Position numbers and translations under genes: made by a program. 64,000 bases of DNA from Solirubrobacter sp963837485 (GTDB taxonomy: Bacteria > Actinomycetota > Thermoleophilia > Solirubrobacterales > Solirubrobacteraceae). A model generated the notes under the pieces. It was not told where the DNA came from. It searched no databases and worked only from the letters and a program-made list of their open reading frames with translations. Below are positions 51,799-58,822 of this stretch, one piece after another. Where the stretch lies: positions 137,237 through 201,236 of the forward strand of contig CAWINP010000005.1 of the NCBI GenBank assembly GCA_963837485.1. The letters run 5' to 3'. Each line of letters begins with the position of its first letter. Position 1 is the first letter of the stretch.

Positions 51799-53084
51799 GC
51801 GGCGGCGACGCGCTCGATGCGCGCCCCGAGCTCCTGGAGGCGCTCGTCGATCCGCTCATATCCGCGGTCGATGTCGCGCACGTTGTGGATCTCGCTGCGG
51901 CCCTCGGCGCACACCGCGGCGATCAGCATCGCCATGCCGGCGCGGATGTCCGGCGAGCTCACGCGCGCGCCGCGCAGCTTGCGCGGGCCGATGACGATCG
52001 CCCGGTGCGGGTCGCAGATGGTGATCTCGGCGCCCATGGAGATCAGCTTGTCCACGAAGAACAGCCGGTTCTCGAACATCTTCTCGAAGATCAGCACCGA
52101 GCCCTCGGCCTGGGTGGCGAGCGCGACCGCGATCGACGTGAGGTCGGCGGGGAACGCCGGCCACGGGCCGTCTTCGACCTTCGACTGGTAGTCGCCGGCG
52201 TCGCGCGCGACCTTCAGGTGCTGGCCGCCGGGGACGAGGCAGTCCCCGTCGTCGAGCTGGGTCTGCAGCCCGAGCCGGCCGAACACGAGCCGGATCATGC
52301 GCAGGTCGTCGGCGACGCAGCCCTTGATCCGCAGCTCGCCGCCGGTCACGCCGGCGAGCGCCATGAACGAGGCGATCTCGATGTGGTCCGGGGACACCGT
52401 GTGCTCGCACCCGCCCAGGCGGGCGACGCCATGCACCTGCATGACGTTGGAGCCGATCCCCTCGATCGCCGCGCCCATCTTGTTGAGCATGCGCGCGAGG
52501 TCCTGCACGTGCGGCTCGCACGCGGCGTTGCGGATCACCGTCGTGCCCGCGGTCGCGGCCGCGGCCATGAGCGCGTTCTCGGTGCCCATCACGGACGGCT
52601 CGTCCATGAAGAAGTCGCACGGCTGCAGGCCGCCGCCGGGCGCCTTGAGGTCGATGTCGCGGTCGTGGTCGACGGTCGCGCCCAGCGCCCGGAAGGCGTC
52701 GAGGTGGGGGTCGAGCCGCCTGCGGCCGATCACGTCGCCGCCGGGCGGCGGCAGCAGCGCGGAGCCGAAGCGCGCCAGCAGCGGGCCGGCGACCAGGAAC
52801 GAGGCCCGGATCCGCTCGGCCAGGTCGGCGTCGACGTCGGTCTTGTGCACGTCCTGCGCGCGCAGCTCTACGGTGTTCTCGCCGCGGCGGGTCACGCTCA
52901 CGCCGAGATCCGCGAGCAGCTCGATCAGCGCCTCGGTGTCGCGGATGCGCGGGACGTTGTGCAGGATCACCGGCTCAGGCGTCAGCAGCGACGCCGCGAG
53001 CAGCGGGAGGGCGGCGTTCTTGTTGCCGGCGGGCACGACGGTTCCGCTGAGCGGAGCCCCGCCTTCGATCACGAACTTCTCCAT
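51795..53084 (-). CDS. murA: UDP-N-acetylglucosamine 1-carboxyvinyltransferase with Asp117 instead of Cys
   Basis: A 429-residue first enzyme of peptidoglycan synthesis. Conserved parts: PAGNKNAALPLLAASLL, RIRASFLVAGPLLARFG, IEGIGSNVMQVHG, YERIDERLQELGA. In the active loop the usual GGCAIG is GGDVIG, so residue 117 is Asp where most MurA have the Cys that fosfomycin alkylates. Mycobacterial and chlamydial MurA carry the same change and are resistant. It heads the his run and faces an HD-protein gene across 27 bp. Confidence 0.92.
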   Translation of the reverse strand: MEKFVIEGGAPLSGTVVPAGNKNAALPLLAASLLTPEPVILHNVPRIRDTEALIELLADLGVSVTRRGENTVELRAQDVHKTDVDADLAERIRASFLVAGPLLARFGSALLPPPGGDVIGRRRLDPHLDAFRALGATVDHDRDIDLKAPGGGLQPCDFFMDEPSVMGTENALMAAAATAGTTVIRNAACEPHVQDLARMLNKMGAAIEGIGSNVMQVHGVARLGGCEHTVSPDHIEIASFMALAGVTGGELRIKGCVADDLRMIRLVFGRLGLQTQLDDGDCLVPGGQHLKVARDAGDYQSKVEDGPWPAFPADLTSIAVALATQAEGSVLIFEKMFENRLFFVDKLISMGAEITICDPHRAIVIGPRKLRGARVSSPDIRAGMAMLIAAVCAEGRSEIHNVRDIDRGYERIDERLQELGARIERVAAA

Positions 53085-53096
53085 AAGGGCGGCGGC

Positions 53097-53102
53097 TAGG
53101 CT
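53097..53102 (+). promoter_or_regulatory. -10 box TAGGCT, 9 nt before the HD-protein gene
   Basis: TAGGCT ends 9 nt before the ATG at 53112, in the 27-bp gap with murA; a leaderless transcript is likely. Confidence 0.45.
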
Positions 53103-53111
53103 AACGAATCG

Positions 53112-53693
53112 ATGACCTTGCCCATGACGCGTGACGAGGCCTGGCAGCTCTTCTGCGAGTGGACGCCGTCGGAGAGCCTGCGACGCCATGTGCTGGCGGT
53201 GGAGGCGTGCATGCGCGCGTACGCGCGCAAGTTCGGCGCCGACGAGGAGCGCTGGGGCCTCGTCGGGATGCTGCACGACCTCGATTACGAGCGGTATCCG
53301 GATCTTCACACCGGCCACCCGCGCTACGCGCTCGCCGAGCTCGAGCGCCTCGGCTTCCCCGAGGACGTCGTGCGCGCGGTCGCCTCTCACGCGGACTACC
53401 TGGAGGTCTCGCGCGACTCGCCGATGGAGAAGACGCTGTTCGCGGTCGACGAGCTGTCGGGCTTCGTGATGGCGTGCGCCTACGTGCGCCCGCAGGGCAT
53501 CCACGGGCTGACGCCGAAGTCGGTCCGCAAGAAGATGAAGTCGCCGGCGTTCGCCGCCGCCGTGGACCGCGACGCGATGCGCGAGGGCGCCGAGGAGCTC
53601 GGCATCGACTTCGACGAGCACGTCGCGTTCGTAGTCGCCGCGCTGGAGCCCGAGGCCGAGGCGCTGGGGCTCAACGGGAACGAGGCGGCCTGA
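53112..53693 (+). CDS. HDIG-domain phosphohydrolase-like protein
   Basis: A 193-residue protein with an HD domain: ESLRRHVLAVEACMRAYARKF, metal motif GMLHDLDYERYPD, a later HTGHPRYALAELERLG and AVASHADYLEV. Such proteins hydrolyse phosphate esters or nucleotides. Its stop overlaps the next gene's start (TGATG), tying it to the dehydrogenase. Confidence 0.8.
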   Translation: MTLPMTRDEAWQLFCEWTPSESLRRHVLAVEACMRAYARKFGADEERWGLVGMLHDLDYERYPDLHTGHPRYALAELERLGFPEDVVRAVASHADYLEVSRDSPMEKTLFAVDELSGFVMACAYVRPQGIHGLTPKSVRKKMKSPAFAAAVDRDAMREGAEELGIDFDEHVAFVVAALEPEAEALGLNGNEAA

Positions 53694-54796
53694 TGTCCGA
53701 TCTGAAGATCGTCGTCCTGGAGGGCGACGAGACCGGGCAGGAGCTGCTCGAGCAGGCGATCCGGGTGCTCGACCCGGACCTGCTGGACGTCGATCTCGAG
53801 CTGGAGTCCTTCGACCTCTCGCTGGAGCGCCGGCGCGAGACCGGCAACGAGATCGTCCACGAGGCGGCGCGCGCGATGCGCGAGGCCGGCTTCGGGCTCA
53901 AGGCCGCGACGGTCACGCCCGAGGGCAAGGACGACGTCGGCTCGCCGAATCGCATCCTGCGCGAAGAGGTCGACGGCAAGGTGATCGTGCGCACCGGCCG
54001 CCGCATCCCCGGAGTCGTCGGGCCGGTCTCCGGCGTCTATCACCCGATTTCCGTGGTCCGGATGGCGGTTGAGGACGCCTACGGCGCCAAGCAGTGGCGC
54101 GAGGGCACCGAGGGCGCCGCCGACGAGGTCGCCTACCGGACCGAGAAGGTCACGCGCTCGACGTGCCACGCCGTGTCCGAGTACGCGTTCCGCACCGCCT
54201 CGCGCATGGGCGCGCGCGTCTACGGCGGGCCGAAGTGGACGGTCTCCCCGGTCTACGAGGGGATGCTCAAGGAGGAACTGGACGCGGCGGCTTCGCGCCA
54301 TCCGAACGTGCCGTACTCGCCGGTGCTGATCGACGCGACGTACGCGGGGCTGATGACGGGCGCCGCGGAGACGCCGCTGGTGATTCCCGCGTTGAATCGC
54401 GACGGCGACTGCCTGTCGGATCTCGTGCTGCCGATGTTCGGCTCGATCGCGGGGGCCGAGTCGGTCCTGCTCTCCTTCGACGCCGACTACGGCGTGGAGG
54501 TCGCGATGGCCGAGGCCCCGCACGGAACGGCGCCGTCGCTGATGGGCAAGGACCTCGCGAACCCGATGGCGATGCTGCTCGCGTGCGGGTCGGTGCTGGG
54601 GTATGCCGCCGTCCGCGGCGTGTCGGGAGCGGAGCTAGCCTCGCGGGCGGTCTACGAGTCCGTGCTCGAGACCGCCGCCGGCGGCGTGAAGACCTTCGAC
54701 CTCGGCGGCTCGGCCACCACGTCCGGGTTCACGGACGCGGTGGTCGAGAAGGTGCGCACCAAGGTCGAGATCTGGTCTTCGCTCGGGGCGCTCTAG
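53693..54796 (+). CDS. isocitrate/isopropylmalate dehydrogenase family protein, non-canonical
   Basis: A 367-residue beta-decarboxylating dehydrogenase-type protein. The N-terminal EGDETGQELLEQAI replaces the usual GDGIGPE. The substrate loop is LREEVDGKVIVRTGRRIPGV instead of an LR...NVRP type, and the C-terminal metal/cofactor part is SFDADYGVEVAMAEAPHGTAPSLMGKDLANPMA. It is neither a standard IDH nor LeuB; its substrate may differ. It forms a two-gene unit with the HD protein upstream. Confidence 0.75.
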   Translation: MSDLKIVVLEGDETGQELLEQAIRVLDPDLLDVDLELESFDLSLERRRETGNEIVHEAARAMREAGFGLKAATVTPEGKDDVGSPNRILREEVDGKVIVRTGRRIPGVVGPVSGVYHPISVVRMAVEDAYGAKQWREGTEGAADEVAYRTEKVTRSTCHAVSEYAFRTASRMGARVYGGPKWTVSPVYEGMLKEELDAAASRHPNVPYSPVLIDATYAGLMTGAAETPLVIPALNRDGDCLSDLVLPMFGSIAGAESVLLSFDADYGVEVAMAEAPHGTAPSLMGKDLANPMAMLLACGSVLGYAAVRGVSGAELASRAVYESVLETAAGGVKTFDLGGSATTSGFTDAVVEKVRTKVEIWSSLGAL

Positions 54797-55224
54797 GAGA
54801 CCGTGATCGTGCCCGTCATGTTCGGGTGGAAGCTGCAGACGAACTTGATCGTCCCGGCCTTCTTGGCGGTGTAGCTGAACGACTTGCCCTGATCGAGCTG
54901 GCCGGAGTCGAACGTCGCGCCCTCGGTCGCGGTCGCCGTGTGCGCGGCCGAGTCCTTGTTCGTGAACGTGATCGTCTGGCCGACCTTGGCCTGGATGTCG
55001 TTCGGCGCGAACGCGAAGTCCGCGATGTCGACGCTGACGTCCTGGGCGGCCGCGTTGTCGGCCGGCGCCTGGGCGGGCGCCGCGGTCTTCTCCGGCGCGG
55101 CGGTGCCGGTCGCGGCCGCGGTCGGCTCACCGTAGCTCGAGGCGCTGGTGCTGCTGTCGCTGCCGCACCCCGCGGCGATGGCGGCGACCGCGAGCAGCGG
55201 GAGGATGAGGGTCTTCTTGATCAA
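54793..55224 (-). CDS. cupredoxin (plastocyanin-like) lipoprotein
   Basis: A 143-residue lipoprotein. The signal peptide ends in the lipobox AIAAGC, followed by a Ser/Ala/Pro linker of about 40 residues and a cupredoxin domain. Type 1 copper ligands are the His of SAAHTATA and Cys, His, Met in CSFHPNMTG. It is an electron carrier on the outer face of the membrane. TTG start with AGGAG upstream. Convergent with the dehydrogenase gene (4-bp overlap). Confidence 0.9.
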   Translation of the reverse strand: MIKKTLILPLLAVAAIAAGCGSDSSTSASSYGEPTAAATGTAAPEKTAAPAQAPADNAAAQDVSVDIADFAFAPNDIQAKVGQTITFTNKDSAAHTATATEGATFDSGQLDQGKSFSYTAKKAGTIKFVCSFHPNMTGTITVS

Positions 55225-55280
55225 CGCGGGGCTCCTGGATTCGGTGTTCTCACCTGGGCCAGACGCCCGGATCGCTCATT

Positions 55281-56222
55281 TCATTCCCGCGCGCTCACGT
55301 GACGCGCGCGCCGGCGCTCGTAGAGGCGGCGCTGGATCGCGAGGGTGATCGTGCCGGCGAGCAGGATCGCCGCGAGGTTGACCGCGAGCTGGCCGGCCGA
55401 GCCCCAGAAGGTGTGCCAGTCGCCGTAGTAGGCGGCGATGCCGATGTTCGAGGCGGCCGGGATGGTGGTGACGCTGATGAGCACGCCGATCAGGGCGCCC
55501 GACTTCGCCGTGGAGAGGCTCAGCATCCCGGCGGTCCCGGCCGCGGCGGCGACCACGAACGCGAAGATGTCGGGGCTGGAGATGATGCGGGCGAGCGTGT
55601 GCTGCTCGGTCGAGAAGTCGTCGGGCGTGGCGCCGATCGTGTCGAAGAGCGCGGTGGCAGCCAGCGCGGTGACGATCGCCAGCGGGAAGCCGAGCGCCAG
55701 CGCGATCGCCGAGCGCTTCGCGAGGTCGGTGTGGCGCTGCACGGCGGCGACGCAGAAGCCGGCGATCGGGCCGAACTCGGGTCCGACGACCATCGCGCCG
55801 ACGATCAGGACCTCGGAGTCGAGGATGATGCCGACGGCCGCGATCACCGCCGCGAGCGCCATGTAGAGGAGAAAGACTCCCGACAGCTCCACGCTCTCGT
55901 TCGTCCGCTGCTCGAGCTCCTCCCACACGACGGCGTCCGACGGAGCGCCCGGCGCGTGGCGCTCCGCGGCGCTCGCGAGGTCGGAGATCGTGTCGACCGC
56001 GCTCAGCGAGATCGAGCCGATCCTGTCGATCTCCAGCTCTCTCAGGTCGGCCACGATCACGCTCGCGTCCTCGCGGGCGACGTCGCACATCACGAGGTCG
56101 CCGGCGGGCCGCTGCGACACGCCCGGAATGTGGATCACGTCGATCGCCGACGGGCTCGCGCACAGCAGCGCGTGGGCCTTTTGCGCCCGGTCGGGCGGAG
56201 CGACGATGCGCAGGTGGAGCAC
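55281..56222 (-). CDS. DUF389 family membrane protein
   Basis: A 313-residue protein. The N-terminal 100 residues form a soluble domain (LHLRIVAPPDRAQKAHALL...); the rest has about six membrane helices including the family-typical AVGIILDSEVLIVGAMVVGPEFGPIAGF. Function unknown, possibly transport. GTG start 6 nt after a -10 box. Confidence 0.88.
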   Translation of the reverse strand: MLHLRIVAPPDRAQKAHALLCASPSAIDVIHIPGVSQRPAGDLVMCDVAREDASVIVADLRELEIDRIGSISLSAVDTISDLASAAERHAPGAPSDAVVWEELEQRTNESVELSGVFLLYMALAAVIAAVGIILDSEVLIVGAMVVGPEFGPIAGFCVAAVQRHTDLAKRSAIALALGFPLAIVTALAATALFDTIGATPDDFSTEQHTLARIISSPDIFAFVVAAAAGTAGMLSLSTAKSGALIGVLISVTTIPAASNIGIAAYYGDWHTFWGSAGQLAVNLAAILLAGTITLAIQRRLYERRRARHVSARE

Positions 56223-56228
56223 GGCGGG

Positions 56229-56234
56229 AGCCTA
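56229..56234 (-). promoter_or_regulatory. -10 box TAGGCT, 6 nt before the DUF389 gene
   Basis: Minus-strand TAGGCT ends 6 nt before the GTG at 56222; fits the leaderless pattern. Confidence 0.5.
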
Positions 56235-56844
56235 GATGAGGCGGTCGTGCAAGATCGGTTGCAGCCTGCGGGGGCCGATTCCGCGCTGCGCCGCCGGATC
56301 CGCGAAATCGCCTCTGAGATCCCGCTCCTTCCGAAGATTTCCGTCCGACCCCCCGCGTAGCTTTCCGAACACATGTTCCCCCCGATGACCGACAGTCGCC
56401 CGAACAAGCGCTCGCTCCGAGCGCTGGTGCGCGGGGCCATGGATTCGGCCCTGGAGTTCGTCACGCTGGGCGAGGCAAGCGCGCCCGCAGGTCCTGCGCC
56501 GCAGGCGCCCGCCCCCACGTCCGAGCACCCGCATCGCCGACAACGTCTCGGTCATCACCGCCGCCGGCGTCGCCCAGGGATGGTCGCGCCTCGGCCCCAG
56601 GTCTGCACGACGCCGGTCCATCGCCCGGCGCACCGCACGACCTGATTCCCGCGCCCGCCGGCCGATCAGGTTCTTGGGAGGACTGATCGCACCGGCCGGG
56701 CCGCGGCGCATCGACCACGCGCCGCGAACGAGCTCCACCGCCCTCGGGCCGCCACGCGCGGTCCGAGCGCCGTGGGGCCCGGGGAGCCCGCGTAACCTCG
56801 CGCCCTCGCACGACGCCGCGCCCCCCGCACGACGCCGCGCCCGG
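56235..56844. other. 610-bp gap without a convincing gene; possible gene remnant
   Basis: The plus strand has a short frame from 56373 (MTDSRPNKRSLRALVRGAMD, helical and basic) that after about 35 codons turns into proline- and arginine-rich sequence. A protein-like stretch, RIADNVSVITAAGVAQGW, follows in another frame near 56530-56590. This may be a small decayed gene. No RNA gene, clear terminator or repeat was recognised. Confidence 0.35.
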
Positions 56845-58680
56845 CTACGGCGTGGTCGTCGACAGCGTGAACGTGAGGCTCTTGCTGTAGGTGCCGGTGC
56901 GGAGCGCGTCGCCGGCGGCGATCGGCTGCTTGAACTCGAGCGCGACCGGGTCGTTGCTGATCGGCGCTGTGTACGCGAGCAGGCTCGCGGGCGTGGCGCC
57001 GACCGGCGCGTACGGCGCGGTCGGTCGTGCGCGGACCTGCACGGCGGCAGGCAGCGAGAACGGGCCGTTGACCAGATGGCCGGGGGCATTCGTGCTCGGG
57101 TCGGCGACGCTGAGGCTGGCGTCGCCCGCCGTCGAGAGCACCGTCGCCGTCGTGGAGGCCAGGTAGTCCTTCGCGATCCCGGGCGTGAACGCGCCGAAGC
57201 TCGCGGGCGGGCCGACGGCGAGCGAGAGCGTTGCCGGCACGGTCCCGGAGACCGGCGCTGTGGCGCTCGTCGTGATCGCCGGCACCGTCACCTGCACGCT
57301 GGCGACCGAGACCTGGCCCGCGGAGTCCGTGACCTTCGCCCGCAGCGTGACCGTCCTGCCGATCTGGCCGTACGCGGGCGTCCAGGCGAACTCGTACGGC
57401 ACCCGGCTGAGCTGCGCGACCGGCGTGTCGTCGGCCGTCAGCTCGACGGACTTGACGCCGAAGTCGTCGGAGGCGACGACGACGGGCGCGATCGCCTCGC
57501 CCCAGGGCACCACGGTTCCCTCCAGCGGGTCGGCGAACGCCGCGGACGGGGCGCCGTCCGCGGTCGGGCCGGGGACCGAGAGCGCGGCCGGCGCGGTCGC
57601 GCGCAGCGTGCCGAGCTCGGCGGCGCCGGTCACGGTGTCGCAGCCCGCCGCTCCCGGACCGGCGGCGCAGCCCCACCAGATGTCCGCCGCCAGCGCGGAC
57701 GCCCCCGAGTTCGCGAGTCCGACCGCGTTGCCGGTGACGCTGCTCGCGGAGAGGCTGAAGGCGCGCGTCGCCGGGTTCTGCGAGTCCAAGCCGGTCTCGG
57801 CGTCGGTCAGCGCGACGCCCTGCACGTGGCCGGTGATCTCGCTGCCGGCGATCGCCCCGCGCGCGCCGTAGCTGTAGGCGACGCCGGTCCCACCCCCGCC
57901 GCCGAGCACGCGCGTGCCGGTGACGTAGCCGTACTCGACCATGCCGGACCGGGCGGTCGTCGTGGGCGCGCCGTCGGCGCCGCGGGCGTCGTCGAACAGC
58001 ACGCCGCCCGCCGAGTAGCCCTTGACGAGGCTGTTCTCCACCGTGACGCGCCGCTGCGCGCCGGCCTCGGCGCCCTGCAGCGAGTTGGTGACGATCACGC
58101 CCCAGCCGTGCGGGCCGCCGCTCTTGAGCGGCCCGACGACGCTGTCGGCGATCCGGCCCGAGGTGTTGAAGAAGGCCACGCCGGCCTCCGCGTAGGCGTC
58201 GGGCGACTCGATCGTCACGCCGGAGATGTCGACGAAGTTCTCGTTGTCGTCGGTCGCGCCGAGCGACTGCCGCGAGACCGTCACGACATTGCCGCCGCCG
58301 TCGCGCAGGTACGGCGCGGTCCCGGCCAGCGAGGCGCCGAGCGCCGGCGCCGGCCGGATCGTCACCTTGCCGGCCCCGGCGCCCTTGAGCGTCAGCGGCT
58401 TGGTGATCGTCAGGCCGTTGCGCGAGCCGGCCTGCGACGGGCTGTTGTTCCCCGAGCTCGGCGTCGACTGCTCGAGATAGAGGCCCGGGCAGACGACCAC
58501 CGTGTCCCACGGCGCCGCCTGGTTGACCGCCGCCTGGATTGACGTGAACCCGGCGCTCGGGCAGTCGGCCTTGTCGTCGTCGACGGTCCAGCTGGACGCC
58601 GCGGCGGTCGCCGGCGCCAGCGCGGCGGCGAGAAGGGTGGTCGCGATCAGACGTGGGGTTCGTGTGCGTGCAGAGCTCAT
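56845..58680 (-). CDS. secreted right-handed beta-helix protein with Ig-like and shared C-terminal domains
   Basis: A 611-residue exported protein: signal peptide LIATTLLAAALAPATAAAS, then a pectate-lyase-like beta-helix (FTSIQAAVNQAAPWDTVVVCPGLYLEQ, VDISGVTIESPDAYAEAGVAFFN, ENSLVKGYSAGGVLFDD), an Ig-like domain near 400-470 (PVVVASDDFGVKSVELTADD), and a C-terminal domain of about 125 residues ending DALRTGTYSKSLTFTLST that is shared with the GH35 enzyme at 36489-40001. No catalytic residues are identifiable; a surface glycan-binding or lyase role is possible. Confidence 0.8.
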   Translation of the reverse strand: MSSARTRTPRLIATTLLAAALAPATAAASSWTVDDDKADCPSAGFTSIQAAVNQAAPWDTVVVCPGLYLEQSTPSSGNNSPSQAGSRNGLTITKPLTLKGAGAGKVTIRPAPALGASLAGTAPYLRDGGGNVVTVSRQSLGATDDNENFVDISGVTIESPDAYAEAGVAFFNTSGRIADSVVGPLKSGGPHGWGVIVTNSLQGAEAGAQRRVTVENSLVKGYSAGGVLFDDARGADGAPTTTARSGMVEYGYVTGTRVLGGGGGTGVAYSYGARGAIAGSEITGHVQGVALTDAETGLDSQNPATRAFSLSASSVTGNAVGLANSGASALAADIWWGCAAGPGAAGCDTVTGAAELGTLRATAPAALSVPGPTADGAPSAAFADPLEGTVVPWGEAIAPVVVASDDFGVKSVELTADDTPVAQLSRVPYEFAWTPAYGQIGRTVTLRAKVTDSAGQVSVASVQVTVPAITTSATAPVSGTVPATLSLAVGPPASFGAFTPGIAKDYLASTTATVLSTAGDASLSVADPSTNAPGHLVNGPFSLPAAVQVRARPTAPYAPVGATPASLLAYTAPISNDPVALEFKQPIAAGDALRTGTYSKSLTFTLSTTTP

Positions 58681-58822
58681 GGGAAGCCCCTCCGTGGGGC
58701 GGCCGCAGCGTAAGTGGCCCCGCCGGCCTGTCGCGATGTGCGATCGGTCGGCTTTCGGACCCGCAGATTTCGACCGGCGGTCCAGACCGGGCCGCGCTGG
58801 CCGCTGCGACGATCCCGCCGCC

